Shown here: positions 28,324 through 38,913 of the stretch, piece by piece
Position numbering within the stretch: position 1 is the stretch's first letter
Layout: every line of letters starts with the position of its first letter
Assembly: GCA_016193485.1 (NCBI GenBank)
Contig: JACPRZ010000024.1
Span: 1-64,000 of the forward strand
DNA from: Bacteroidota bacterium
Lineage (GTDB): Bacteria; Bacteroidota; Bacteroidia; JACPRZ01
Reading direction: 5' to 3'
DNA: 64,000 nt
Notes under the pieces: model-generated
Told to the model about the DNA's origin: nothing
Database searches by the model: none
What the model saw: only the letters and a program-made list of their open reading frames with translations
Made by a program: the position numbers and the translations under genes

Positions 28324-30915
28324 TCAATTCACTACGCTGAATCTCCGTATGATTTTCTCACTGCCGGTATTCACTTCAATGAAGTAGACACCTCTTGGGA
28401 GATATGTAAAATCAATAGTAAGAACACCTCTTTTGAAATTGGTCCTTTCGTTTTTTAATACAGGTTTACCCAGCACATTGTAAACGGTGATATTCACCAA
28501 AGATGACGGTTTAACCAATGCTAATTCTATCGTGATTTTTCCGGATGTCGGATTAGGATGAAGATTCAAAAATGAATCACCTGCCTGTTCACCCAGGAAA
28601 GTAGGATATGATACCGTTCCCGTTGAAGTCGCAGTGCACCCGTTGGCATCAGTGACCGTTACCGTATGATTACCCGCACAGAGACCTGTTTTTGTTGATG
28701 TTGTACCCCCCCCGCTCCATAAATAAGTGTAGGGCGAAGTTCCTCCTGCAACATTGGCTGTTGCTGAACCATCGCAGGCGGTGGAACTGCTCGCATTGGT
28801 AAGGGATAAAGTTACTGCAGGTGCATTGCTTGCCACCAGCGCCTGGCTGGATGATCCGGAGCATCCGTTGGCATCAGTCACCGTTACCAGGAATGTACCT
28901 GAACCCAACCCGGTAATAGTAGAGGTTGTACCACCTGTTGACCAATTGTAGGTATAAGGCGATGTTCCGCCTGAACCTGCAGCAGAAATCGTTCCGTTAT
29001 TGGTACCACAGGTAGGATTGGTTGAAGATATGGAAATATTTATAGCGGGACAAACAGTACCGGGACAAGTACCCCGGACGACCCAAATAGCATGTGACAG
29101 GTTAATTCCCCATGAATTTGCATCGCTGTAGGCATACCATGATCCGTCATTCCATCTCTCCCACGCAGTATTTGCAGTTGATTCACCGTCAGCATTCGTA
29201 ATTATTGCTATTGTATCCTGAGGAGTGCCGTTAGCGGAAAATTCAACTCCAAGGAAAAAATTTCCTGTTACAACAACTGGCGGTGAGAAGGTAATGAAGT
29301 TTGGCTGTGATGTTGAAATCTGGGTTATCAAAATATTTTCAGTACCCAATACTGCTCCGGGTGTGCCGGTCGTGCCGTTCCATATCCTTACATTAACGCT
29401 TGAACTTCCGCTGCCCGGATAGGCCATACCGAAATAGATGATTGCCTGTGTGATCGTATCACCGTTACTGGCAGTATAAAAATCGGCTTTAGCCCGGTCA
29501 TCATAACAATTATGCCCGGATGCAAAACCCCATCCGTTATTACTACAGGCGCTTGCCGGTATCCCATATAATGAGGGTGTGTGGGTAGATAAAAAATTTG
29601 AAAAAGTATCGCAGATCAGTGATCCTGCAGGAACTACATTTATGTAGCATGTTTTTGTTTCACTGTCGTTGCCTTGCGCATTGGTTACGGTAAGCGTAAC
29701 ATCATAGCATCCGGCACTATTGAAACAAATTGAAGAGGGGCTTTGGTTGGTTGAAGCAGATGGAGTACCTCCGCTGAATGTCCACGACCAGGAAGTGGGG
29801 GGGCCAGATGATAAATCGGTAAAATTGACACATGACCCTTCAACAATTGTTGTTGAACTTGCCGAAAAATCGGCAACCGGTGCAACCGGTCCGCTGGGTG
29901 CGCATCCCGGTGAGGTTTTCAGAGAAGCCCGGGTTCCGTTCAGGGCAGACCACATTCTTGTCTTCTGACCGGATGTAAACATGTTCATGCAGCCGTCATC
30001 CGAATAATCCTGATAATTCATAAACATAATTCCGGGTGATCCCATGGTGCAGTTATCGGTCTGTGGGTAAGATGGACAAAAATAAGTGGCATCGGCTTGG
30101 TTGGGTGTGTCTGAAACATTATCCGAGCCGGAGCAAGAGCCGCCATCATCACCCCAGATGTGAGTCAGGTTAAACCAATGGCTCACCTCATGAGTTGTGG
30201 TTCTTCCGAGGTTAAAAGGAGCAGAAGCGCCTGTCTTGCCGAAATACTGAAAACCAATGACAATACCGTCATACTGTGCAGGTGCACCGGGAAGATAAGC
30301 AAAACCAAGAGTTCCCCCCCCTATTTCGCAAACCCAGATATTCATGTAATAATTCCGGTTCCAGATATCCAGTCCGCCCTGCGAATACTGGTAATATGCG
30401 TTTGTAGATCCGATATTTGATTGAGTCACCTGTCTTCTTTCAATCCCTGTTGTGGTGTTGCCGCTTGGGTCCTCCGTAGCAAGACAAAATTCAATTTCGC
30501 AGTCGGCAGCGGTCGTCTGCCATGCAGAAGGGGTCTGGGAAGCATCGGAATTTAACCTGCGGTAATCCTCGTTCAGGACATCAATCTGTTCCTGTATCCT
30601 TGCATCCGAAAGGTTACCTCCTGATGTGCGCCACAACACATGGATAACAGTGGGTATGGTTACCACAACATTTTGTTTCATACTCCCGAAATCAGGATTT
30701 TTTGCTATCCATTCTTCGGTTTGTTTTTCAATCAGCGCCCTGCGCTTGTCGTAATCCGGATCATTCTTCCGGAGTTCTTCAATTTTTTGTGGAGTTCCGC
30801 AACGGATTACTTTTGTATTATCCGTGTTAGATAATTTAACGGCAGACCTCTGACCGAAAACGAGCACGGTCAAACAGGTCAATAACCCGGTAATCAGGCA
30901 ATGATTGATTTTCAT
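28324..30915 (-). CDS. M43 (pappalysin-like) metalloprotease with PKD, SprB-like repeats and T9SS type-A C-terminal sorting domain
   Basis: 'TTTHEVSHWFNLTHIWGDDGG', PKD 'PTSWSWTFSGGTPSAS', C-term 'LHPNPTSGKITIEL...NVLGKPVLK...YLPRGVYFIEVNTGSEKIIRRFSVV'. Confidence 0.85.
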   Translation of the reverse strand: MKINHCLITGLLTCLTVLVFGQRSAVKLSNTDNTKVIRCGTPQKIEELRKNDPDYDKRRALIEKQTEEWIAKNPDFGSMKQNVVVTIPTVIHVLWRTSGGNLSDARIQEQIDVLNEDYRRLNSDASQTPSAWQTTAADCEIEFCLATEDPSGNTTTGIERRQVTQSNIGSTNAYYQYSQGGLDIWNRNYYMNIWVCEIGGGTLGFAYLPGAPAQYDGIVIGFQYFGKTGASAPFNLGRTTTHEVSHWFNLTHIWGDDGGSCSGSDNVSDTPNQADATYFCPSYPQTDNCTMGSPGIMFMNYQDYSDDGCMNMFTSGQKTRMWSALNGTRASLKTSPGCAPSGPVAPVADFSASSTTIVEGSCVNFTDLSSGPPTSWSWTFSGGTPSASTNQSPSSICFNSAGCYDVTLTVTNAQGNDSETKTCYINVVPAGSLICDTFSNFLSTHTPSLYGIPASACSNNGWGFASGHNCYDDRAKADFYTASNGDTITQAIIYFGMAYPGSGSSSVNVRIWNGTTGTPGAVLGTENILITQISTSQPNFITFSPPVVVTGNFFLGVEFSANGTPQDTIAIITNADGESTANTAWERWNDGSWYAYSDANSWGINLSHAIWVVRGTCPGTVCPAINISISSTNPTCGTNNGTISAAGSGGTSPYTYNWSTGGTTSTITGLGSGTFLVTVTDANGCSGSSSQALVASNAPAVTLSLTNASSSTACDGSATANVAGGTSPYTYLWSGGGTTSTKTGLCAGNHTVTVTDANGCTATSTGTVSYPTFLGEQAGDSFLNLHPNPTSGKITIELALVKPSSLVNITVYNVLGKPVLKNERTNFKRGVLTIDFTYLPRGVYFIEVNTGSEKIIRRFSVVN

Positions 30916-31034
30916 AATAATGAAATTAAATTATTGAATCATGACTGAATTTATCGCAACGAATTAAAGTTGGAAAATCGCGACAGGTTTTTTGTAAAAG
31001 CAAAGGTAAAAAAATAATATGTCACTATTCATTA

Positions 31035-33179
31035 TTACTTCATCAGGAAAATTTTCTGCGTTACGGTTTTTTCTTCTGATATGATCTTAACCAGGTATGA
31101 ACCTGAAGGAAATGGCGATAAATCAAAATCAAATTTTCTTTCTGCAGCGTTTAAAAAGTCTGCCGCCATAATTTCTTTTCCGGGAAGATTAAAAAATTTT
31201 ATGCTGAAATTTTTCCAATCCGTCAGAAGTGTCACCATCCCGTTTGAAGGATTCGGGAATACGAATACATATCCGGGTACAGCAGAAATTTTTTGGATTC
31301 CCTGCGGGTTACAGAATTCCGGCCATACGGCTAAAGCCACATTGATTCCCCAATTAACAGAACTGTTACTGAATGGATACCATGTGTCATCGCTGAATAA
31401 CGACCATGCTGTACCGGGAACCGTATTCCCGTCTTCAGTGGTCAGGCAACCTACAGTATCCCCCGGTGAATAAACCACCTCATATCCTAAATAAAACGGG
31501 TTGTTCATAATTGCCGGAGTGGTAAAAGAAATAACCGTTACCGCCTGGCTGTCTACATCCGCTGCAAAAGAACTAATCGGCACATTTTGCGATAACAGAA
31601 TCGTGCCTGGTGAACCGCCAGTGCCGTTGTTGCTCCATGCTTTTACGGTAATACTGCGGTTTGTATCGGCATAGGCCGCTTTGCCAAATAAAAATATTGC
31701 GCTGGTGAGATTATATCCATTTGGAAAAACCGAAATAAAATCAGCAAATCCTTTATCGCCCCAGTTGTTCTGCCCGGTTACAAAACCCCATTGATCTGAA
31801 GCGTAAAGAGTCAGGTTATCGCTGATTTTGATATTTGTGGCAGTATCGCAGGTAGCGTTCCATCCCTGCACTTCAATGTAGGAGATTTTGGTTGTAGCGG
31901 AACATGTTCCGAAAGAGTTTGTGGCGGTAAGAGTGACATCATACAGTCCGGTCGTATTGTAAACAATTTCCGGATTTTGCAGCGCAGAGGTATCCGGTGT
32001 CCCACCTTGGAATGTCCATGACCATGATGCAGGACTATTTGTAGAAAGGTCGGTAAATTGGACGGTATCCCCGGTAAATACCGATGTCGGAAGGGCGCTG
32101 AAATTGCATACGGGGGGAGCGTTCTGATTAACCGGAACGCAACCCTGCGAAGATTGTAAACCGGGCCGCGATCCGTTGATAGCGGACCACATTTTTGTTT
32201 TCTGGCCGTTAGTGAACATGTTCATACAATCGTCATCAGTATAATCCTCATAGTTCATAAATATGACTCCGGGCGAAGTAGCAGTACAGGCATCAGTGCG
32301 GGGAAAGGCCGGGCATCCGTAGTTGGCATCTGCCTGGTTTGGAGTATCGCTTACATTATCCGAACCTGAGCATGAACCGCCATCATCACCCCAGGTATGG
32401 TAGAGGCCCAGCCAGTGCCCTACTTCGTGGGTCGTTGTCCTGCCGAGGTTAAAGGGGGCGCTGGCACCCGTTTTTCCGAAGTAACGGTAGTCAATGACAA
32501 TACCGTCCCTGTTGGCTGGCGCTAAACTGGGTGGAATGCCGTTGGTATATCCGAGTGTACCCCCCCCTATCTCGCACACCCATATATTGAGATAGTAGTT
32601 CCGGTCCCATACATTCAGCCCTCCGGATGAATACTGGTAATAACTGCTGGTTGAACCAATATTGCTCGTGGTAACCTGCCTTCTCTCAATCCCGGTTGTG
32701 GAAAGATCATTTGGATCCCGGACCGCAAGGCAAAAATCGACTTCTATGTCGGCTGCAATGGATTTCCAGGGTGCCGGGGTATTCCCGGTATCTGAATTTG
32801 TCCTCCGGTAGTCGGCATTCAACACATCAATCTGTTCCTGTATTCGGGTATCGGAAAGATTTTGCGAAGCCGTTCTCCATAAAACATGAACTACTACCGG
32901 AATGGTTACAACTATTTTATTTTTCTTCCCCTGTGGATTATTCTTTATCCATTCATTCATCCTTTTTTCGAAAAAATCTTTCTTTTTATCGAAATCAGGA
33001 TCTTCATGCCTCATCTCTTCAAGTTTCTGCATTGTTCCGCACCTGATAATGGGTTCGCTGTTTCCCCCCCGCATTATTACGGGTTGATTCCTTGCCGGTA
33101 AATAACCTATACCAGCCATAATAAATATTGCCAATGTAATTTTGTTAACCATAAACGGAAATTTTAAATAAAACCCCAC
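31035..33179 (-). CDS. M43 (pappalysin-like) metalloprotease with PKD and T9SS C-terminal sorting domain, paralogue of the preceding gene
   Basis: 'TTTHEVGHWLGLYHTWGDDGG', PKD domain, 'VFPNPSNGMVTLLTDWK...FPSGSYLVKIISEEKTVTQKIFLMK'. Confidence 0.88.
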   Translation of the reverse strand: MGFYLKFPFMVNKITLAIFIMAGIGYLPARNQPVIMRGGNSEPIIRCGTMQKLEEMRHEDPDFDKKKDFFEKRMNEWIKNNPQGKKNKIVVTIPVVVHVLWRTASQNLSDTRIQEQIDVLNADYRRTNSDTGNTPAPWKSIAADIEVDFCLAVRDPNDLSTTGIERRQVTTSNIGSTSSYYQYSSGGLNVWDRNYYLNIWVCEIGGGTLGYTNGIPPSLAPANRDGIVIDYRYFGKTGASAPFNLGRTTTHEVGHWLGLYHTWGDDGGSCSGSDNVSDTPNQADANYGCPAFPRTDACTATSPGVIFMNYEDYTDDDCMNMFTNGQKTKMWSAINGSRPGLQSSQGCVPVNQNAPPVCNFSALPTSVFTGDTVQFTDLSTNSPASWSWTFQGGTPDTSALQNPEIVYNTTGLYDVTLTATNSFGTCSATTKISYIEVQGWNATCDTATNIKISDNLTLYASDQWGFVTGQNNWGDKGFADFISVFPNGYNLTSAIFLFGKAAYADTNRSITVKAWSNNGTGGSPGTILLSQNVPISSFAADVDSQAVTVISFTTPAIMNNPFYLGYEVVYSPGDTVGCLTTEDGNTVPGTAWSLFSDDTWYPFSNSSVNWGINVALAVWPEFCNPQGIQKISAVPGYVFVFPNPSNGMVTLLTDWKNFSIKFFNLPGKEIMAADFLNAAERKFDFDLSPFPSGSYLVKIISEEKTVTQKIFLMK

Positions 33180-33264
33180 AAAGGTAAGGTAAAAAAATTA
33201 AAACCGCAAGAAAGAAGATAGTATGTCTTTTCTGAAACCTGTGATGGTATTGTAATAATATCAA

Positions 33265-35700
33265 CTAAGCGGTATTTCCGGATTTAGATTCATCCCCAAG
33301 GGATAAAGAGGTCACCTCAATCATATTTTTCACATAGGTAAATGCAAGTTCCTTGAGGAATTCTTTATTAATTTCATCCACATCTTTTTTATTTTCTTCA
33401 GGAAGAATAACCTCGTGAATACCGGCACGTTTAGCAGCGAGTATTTTTTCCTTGATGCCGCCAACAGGTAATATTTTACCCCTCAGGGTTATTTCACCGG
33501 TCATGGCGAGGTAGGGTTTCACTTTTCTTCTTGTGAAAGCGGACGCAAGAGCCGTATACATAGTAATACCGGCCGATGGTCCGTCTTTGGGAGTAGCGCC
33601 TTCCGGAATGTGTATATGGATATTCCAGTTCTCGAAGTCCTTTGGTTTAAGGGCAAGGTCTTTTGCATGCGCTTTAAGGTATTGCAGTGCGAGCGTGGCT
33701 GACTCTTTCATTATCTCTCCCATACTTCCGGTAAGGGTAAGTTTGCCTTTACCGCGGCTTAAACTTACTTCAACAAAGAGGATATCGCCTCCGGCCGGTG
33801 TCCATGCAAGCCCGGGAACCACACCGGGCATATCGGTAACCTGGAATCTTTCGTGACTATGCGGTACCCTGAGAATGGATATAAGATTGTCCTTTTGCAC
33901 AGGAAGGATAAATTCTTCTTTACCTGCTTTTTTCCGTGCAACATACCGGATCACTTTTGCGAGGTTTTTTTCAAGACCCCTGACTCCCGATTCAAAGGTG
34001 TAATCGTTGATAATGTAAACCAACGCTTCGTCAGTGATGAGTTGTGTTGATTTTTTTAAACCATGGTCGCGCAGAAGGCGGGGCAGAAGGTGTCGTTTGG
34101 CGATTTCAACTTTTTCTTCAACAACATAACCCGAAATATCTATTACTTCCATGCGGTCTCGAAGTGCTGGAATTACGGTAGTCAGTGTATTTGCCGTTGC
34201 AATGAACATAACTTTTGAGAGATCATAATCAATGTCAAGGTAATTGTCATGAAATGCATTGTTCTGTTCAGGATCCAGAACTTCAAGCAGCGCTGCAGAA
34301 GGATCCCCATGGTAATCGGCTCCCACTTTGTCAATTTCATCAAGCACAAATACCGGGTTGGATGATTTTGCCTTTTTTAACCCCTGGATAATCCTGCCGG
34401 GCATGGCACCGATATATGTTTTCCTGTGACCCCTGATCTCGGCCTCGTCATGGAGACCGCCCAGCGAGACGCGGATATATTTTCTGCCCAGGGATCTTGC
34501 TATAGATTGTCCAAGCGATGTCTTACCGGTTCCGGGAGGTCCCACAAAGCAAAGGATGGGCGATTTCATGTCGCCTTTAAGTTTCAGCACAGCGAGATGT
34601 TCCAGTATCCGTTCTTTAACTTTTTCAAGGCCATAGTGGTCTTTGTTCAATATTTTTTCGGCTCTTTTCAGATCAAAAACATCATCTGTGAATTCATTCC
34701 AAGGAAGTTCAACCAGAATATCCACATAGTTCATCTGGAGACCGTACTCAGCGGCATTGGGATGTATCCTGCGCAATTTGGAAATTTCTTTTTCAACCGT
34801 CTTTGCTACCTGTTCGTTCCATTTTTTCTTTTTTGCTTTTTCTTCAAGTTCCTTCAGGTCATGTTCTGCCGGACTCACACCGAGTTCATCCTGTATCTGT
34901 TTCATTTGCTGCTGCAGGATATATTCCCGTTGCTGCTTATCAATATCGCTCTTCACTTTTGTCTGTATCTGGGTTCTCAGTTCCAGTGACTGCAATTCGC
35001 GCGTGAGAAATTTTAATGCAAGAACTGCCCGCTCCTTAATATCCACTGCTTCAAGCATCTGCTGCTTTTCATTGACCTCGGCATTCATATTGTTGCAGAT
35101 GAAGTTGACCAGGAAAGTAGTATTCTCGATATTTTTAATGGCGAACCCCGCTTCGTTCGGTATGTTGGGAGACAATTTAATAATTTGCAGTGAAAGATCT
35201 TTCAGCGAGTCAAGCAATGCTTTCATTTCGGGAACTTTATCATCGGCAGGCACTTCTTCAAGAGTAGTAAAGGTCGCTTTGAAAAATGGTTCGCTCTGGA
35301 TTATTTCCTTTATCTGGAATCTCTTTTTTCCCTGGATGATTGCCGTAGTGGTTCCATCAGGCATCTGAAGCACGCGTAAAATATGCGCTACCGTACCAAG
35401 GGTGTAAATGTCCTGCTGTACAGGATCTTCCGTATTTACATTTTTCTGCGCAAGTACACCGATGGTTTTGGATTTTTCGTAGACATCCTGTATCAAACTG
35501 ATAGATTTTTTTCTTCCCACCGTAATGGGTATCACAACACCCGGAAATAAAACGGTATTACGAAGCGGAAGAATAGGAAGGTCATCGGGCAGCGGAGTAT
35601 CCTGCTTGCCGTTCCCATCATGCTCCTCAATAAGTGGAATGATCTCGGCACGTTCGTCAATTTCTCCTGAAAAGATGAATTCGCTTTCCTGGTTGAACAT
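33265..35700 (-). CDS. lon: ATP-dependent protease La
   Basis: '[55 protein letters not shown]', '[25 protein letters not shown]' (catalytic Ser). Confidence 0.96.
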   Translation of the reverse strand: MFNQESEFIFSGEIDERAEIIPLIEEHDGNGKQDTPLPDDLPILPLRNTVLFPGVVIPITVGRKKSISLIQDVYEKSKTIGVLAQKNVNTEDPVQQDIYTLGTVAHILRVLQMPDGTTTAIIQGKKRFQIKEIIQSEPFFKATFTTLEEVPADDKVPEMKALLDSLKDLSLQIIKLSPNIPNEAGFAIKNIENTTFLVNFICNNMNAEVNEKQQMLEAVDIKERAVLALKFLTRELQSLELRTQIQTKVKSDIDKQQREYILQQQMKQIQDELGVSPAEHDLKELEEKAKKKKWNEQVAKTVEKEISKLRRIHPNAAEYGLQMNYVDILVELPWNEFTDDVFDLKRAEKILNKDHYGLEKVKERILEHLAVLKLKGDMKSPILCFVGPPGTGKTSLGQSIARSLGRKYIRVSLGGLHDEAEIRGHRKTYIGAMPGRIIQGLKKAKSSNPVFVLDEIDKVGADYHGDPSAALLEVLDPEQNNAFHDNYLDIDYDLSKVMFIATANTLTTVIPALRDRMEVIDISGYVVEEKVEIAKRHLLPRLLRDHGLKKSTQLITDEALVYIINDYTFESGVRGLEKNLAKVIRYVARKKAGKEEFILPVQKDNLISILRVPHSHERFQVTDMPGVVPGLAWTPAGGDILFVEVSLSRGKGKLTLTGSMGEIMKESATLALQYLKAHAKDLALKPKDFENWNIHIHIPEGATPKDGPSAGITMYTALASAFTRRKVKPYLAMTGEITLRGKILPVGGIKEKILAAKRAGIHEVILPEENKKDVDEINKEFLKELAFTYVKNMIEVTSLSLGDESKSGNTA

Positions 35701-35703
35701 ATT

Positions 35704-35750
35704 AGAATTTAGGGATTTAGGATTTTAGGATTTTAGGATTTAGGATTTGA
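35704..35750. repeat. 7/8-bp periodic array directly upstream of lon
   Basis: GAATTTAG GGATTTAG GATTTTAG GATTTTAG GATTTAG GATTTGA. Confidence 0.8.
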
Positions 35751-35936
35751 AAAATGTTAACTTTTTTAAGCGGACTCAATATTCATGCCATCTAAGGAAA
35801 ACCTGACGATTAGTCAGAATTATTATTTTTTGTCTACTGTTCACCCCCGTAATAAATCTCCCGCAGATTACGCAGATAAGCGCAGAAAAAAATATTTAAA
35901 AAACATCATAACTGAATAGTAACCTTTTTTACATGA

Positions 35937-37160
35937 TTACCTGAAATTTGACCTGTATTGCTTCGTAATTTCAAAAACCCTTATCAGAATTTCTTTTTCA
36001 GTATCATCAAATCCTTTATCTCTTCTTTTATATACTTCCTGCGCAACTTCAAACGCTTTGTCAGGTTCATATACCTGGAACCCATGAGCGCCTCCCCAAG
36101 AGAAATCGGGGATGAATTTGCGCGGGAAACCGCTGCCGAAAATATTTGCGCATACACCGACCACTGTTCCCGTGTTGAACATCGTATTTATTCCGCATTT
36201 GGAATGATCTCCCATGAAAAGACCGCAAAACTGCAGTCCGCTCGGCAGGAATTTATTCTCACCGTAATTCCAGACCTCAACATCAGCATACGTGTTTTTT
36301 AAGTTGGAAGTATTGGTGTCTGCGCCAATATTGCACCATTCGCCAATGACCGAGTTTCCCATGAAACCGTCATGCGCTTTATTGGAATAACCGGAAATAA
36401 CGCTGTTGTTAATTTCACCGCCTGCTTTTGAAAAGGGACCTATGGTGGTTGGTCCGTAAATTTTGGATGAAAGTTTCAGAACGGCATGGTTGCATAGGGC
36501 AAAAGGACCGCGAATAATGCTTCCTTCCATCACTTCGCTGTTTTTGCCCAGGTAAACCGGGCCGGTTTGACTATTCAGAGCCGCGCACTGAATTTTTACG
36601 CCTTCTTCTATGAAAATGTCTTTACCCAAAAGGCAATTTATTCTGCCTGCTTTTTTTGATTTCCGCCCTTGAGTAATCAATTTATAATCGCTGATGATGG
36701 TTTCTCCGTTCTTATGAAAAATATCATAAGGGAATTTCATCTGAAGTATGTTTTTGGTTTTACTTAAAACAGATGAAAATTTATCCATTGTTTCAAAAAT
36801 CATAGTTTCCTTGTCAGCGCTGCTGCCTGAAAGGATGCGGTTAACTTCTTCGCCTGATATTACTGCACCAATAAGAACATTATTATAAATAAGTTTTTCT
36901 CCCTTCCTGAGTTTTGAAATTTCTTTCACGAGAATATCATCCGGGCAGATAGAACCGTTAATGAGGATATTTTTTTCCCGGATAATGGCAGGAAATTTTT
37001 TCTGAAGATAATTTTCCGTAAGAAATGAGGTCTTTTGGTTAAGAAATTTTTCCCATTTTTCACGGATGGTCAATATGCCGAAACGGATTTCCGCAACCGG
37101 CCGTGTAAAGGTAAAGGGGAGGAGGGTAGTGCGGTTTTGATCGAATAGGAGGAAACTCAT
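35937..37160 (-). CDS. GlmU-like putative sugar nucleotidyltransferase (Bacteroidetes type)
   Basis: 'LFDQNRTTLLPFTFTRPVAEIRFGILTIREKWEKFL', left-handed beta-helix 'SIIRGPFALCNHAVLKLSSKIYGPTTIGPFSKAGGEINNSVISGYSNKAHDGFMGNSVIGEWCNIGADT'. Confidence 0.88.
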   Translation of the reverse strand: MSFLLFDQNRTTLLPFTFTRPVAEIRFGILTIREKWEKFLNQKTSFLTENYLQKKFPAIIREKNILINGSICPDDILVKEISKLRKGEKLIYNNVLIGAVISGEEVNRILSGSSADKETMIFETMDKFSSVLSKTKNILQMKFPYDIFHKNGETIISDYKLITQGRKSKKAGRINCLLGKDIFIEEGVKIQCAALNSQTGPVYLGKNSEVMEGSIIRGPFALCNHAVLKLSSKIYGPTTIGPFSKAGGEINNSVISGYSNKAHDGFMGNSVIGEWCNIGADTNTSNLKNTYADVEVWNYGENKFLPSGLQFCGLFMGDHSKCGINTMFNTGTVVGVCANIFGSGFPRKFIPDFSWGGAHGFQVYEPDKAFEVAQEVYKRRDKGFDDTEKEILIRVFEITKQYRSNFR

Positions 37161-37170
37161 TTAATATAAA

Positions 37171-37317
37171 TTATTTTTCATGTGCTAAAAAGAGAGCAGA
37201 TGATACCAATGCATCCGACAACCTGAATCCGTTATTATTCAATGTTGCCAGTAAAGGTCGGATGAGAGTAATATATCCAATCAGGCAACTTGTGTCAACG
37301 ACTGTGTTTCCTTGCAT
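37171..37317 (-). pseudogene. Internally deleted PIN-type (DUF3368-like) toxin remnant
   Basis: Reads MQGNTVVDTSCLIGYITLIRPLLATLNNNGFRLSDALVSSALFLAHEK*: PIN N-terminus (VVDTSCLIG) joined to DUF3368-like C-terminus (IRPLLATLNNNGFRLSDAL). Overlaps the antitoxin stop by 23 nt. Confidence 0.65.
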
Positions 37318-37537
37318 TTTCAAAATCCGTTTTCAAATCGGATGAGGAATAATTGAAGTAGGGCATCATAAATTTATCAAGAATCTCAGCAAAAGTTCTT
37401 ATTGAAATTCCGGCAATTTTTGCTGCCTGTCCTAGCGAAAGTTTACCTGCTTCGTAAAGTTTTGCCGCTAAAAACATTTTTACTTCATAACCCGGCATAT
37501 CAACGGAATCCGGAAGTGATAGTTGAATTGTTTTCAT
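37295..37537 (-). CDS. UPF0175-family antitoxin
   Basis: 'AAKLYEAGKLSLGQAAKIAGISIRTFAEILDKFMMPYFNY'. Confidence 0.85.
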   Translation of the reverse strand: MKTIQLSLPDSVDMPGYEVKMFLAAKLYEAGKLSLGQAAKIAGISIRTFAEILDKFMMPYFNYSSSDLKTDFENARKHSR

Positions 37538-37641
37538 ATATCAATTTTTTGCAGGGTATTGATTACCCCGGTAATGCAGAATTAAAAAATAACTCATTCT
37601 TTTCCGGGTTTTCCAGTTTTATTTTTCCAAAAATAGTTATT

Positions 37642-38784
37642 TTATTGTTGCAATGACATTGCAATATCCTCAACTAGATCATCTCCGTCCTCCACCCCGA
37701 CACTGAGTCGTATCAGCGAATCGGAAATTCCGGTTTTCATGCGCACTTCTTTCGGAATAGAAGCGTGCGTCATTGAAGCAGGATGGCTTATTAGCGATTC
37801 AACCCCCCCCAGCGATTCGGCAAGGGAAAAAACTTTTGTCCTGGTAACTACATTGTAAGCATCCTCAAGTTTATCGCCCTTCAATGTGAACGACATCATG
37901 CCTCCGAAACCGCTCATCTGTTTTTTTGCAATCGCATGATTGGTATGATCAGGAAAACCAGGCCAGAATACTTTATCAACGTTGGGATGTTTCCTTAGAA
38001 AATAAGCTATTTTTTTTCCGTTTTCGCAGTGCTTCTCCATCCGCAGATGAAGCGTTTTAATGCCGCGCAAAACAAGATAACTGTCCATCGGTCCGGGCGT
38101 GGCTCCGCATGAGTTCTGGATAAAAGCGAGTTTTTCGCGCAAATCATCATTATTAATGCACAGCGCACCCATTACTACATCTGAATGTCCACCGAGATAT
38201 TTTGTAACTGAGTGAGCGACAATATCGGCTCCGAAATCAGCGGGATTCTGCAGATATGGTGATGCAAAAGTGTTATCAACAGCAAGGATAAGGTTATTTT
38301 TTTTTGCAATTTTTGAACAGACAGTGAGATCAATAATGTTCATCATCGGGTTAGTGGGCGTTTCAACCCAAAGGAGTTTTGTGTTTTTTGTCAGGAATTT
38401 TGTGATGTTGCGCGCATCCACCATGTCAACAAAGTGAAATTTGATGCCATAATTGGAAAACACCCGCACGAACATCCTGTAAGAACCGCCATAAAGGTCG
38501 TGTGTGGCGATTACCTCATCACCGGGTTTAAGGAGTTTTATTACGGTATCGGCAGCGCCCATGCCGCTGGAAAAACAAAGGCAGTATTTGGTTTTTTCAA
38601 GCGAGGCAATGCATTTTTCCAGTGCTGTCCGCGTAGGATTTTTGCCGCGCGCATAAACATATCCTTTGTGTTTACCTGGCGCTTCCTGAACATAGGTTGA
38701 GGTCTGAAAAATAGGAGTCATGATCGCACCGGTTGAAGGATCGGGTTCCTGGCCGGCATGTATCGCTTTTGTACCGAATTTCAT
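37642..38784 (-). CDS. Cystathionine gamma-synthase/lyase-type PLP enzyme
   Basis: 'MKFGTKAIHAGQEPDPSTGAIMTPIFQTSTYVQ', 'YVYARGKNPTRTALEKCIASLE', 'AHSVTKYLGGHSDVVMG'. Start 38784 preferred over 38874. Confidence 0.92.
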   Translation of the reverse strand: MKFGTKAIHAGQEPDPSTGAIMTPIFQTSTYVQEAPGKHKGYVYARGKNPTRTALEKCIASLEKTKYCLCFSSGMGAADTVIKLLKPGDEVIATHDLYGGSYRMFVRVFSNYGIKFHFVDMVDARNITKFLTKNTKLLWVETPTNPMMNIIDLTVCSKIAKKNNLILAVDNTFASPYLQNPADFGADIVAHSVTKYLGGHSDVVMGALCINNDDLREKLAFIQNSCGATPGPMDSYLVLRGIKTLHLRMEKHCENGKKIAYFLRKHPNVDKVFWPGFPDHTNHAIAKKQMSGFGGMMSFTLKGDKLEDAYNVVTRTKVFSLAESLGGVESLISHPASMTHASIPKEVRMKTGISDSLIRLSVGVEDGDDLVEDIAMSLQQ

Positions 38785-38913
38785 TGGGGATGTTATTCTA
38801 TCGGTAACAAAGGTAAGAAATTGAAGTGTTTCGGATTGGAATGGGAAAATTACCTTTGCAAGATTAATTACCAATTACCCTATCCCTTATTCCTTGAATT
38901 TTCCTATACCGCC

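Noticed and set aside
34426-35368. 187-aa and 203-aa + strand ORFs antisense to lon
   Set aside because: Phe/Cys/Ser-rich antisense translations of a highly conserved lon gene; no independent evidence.
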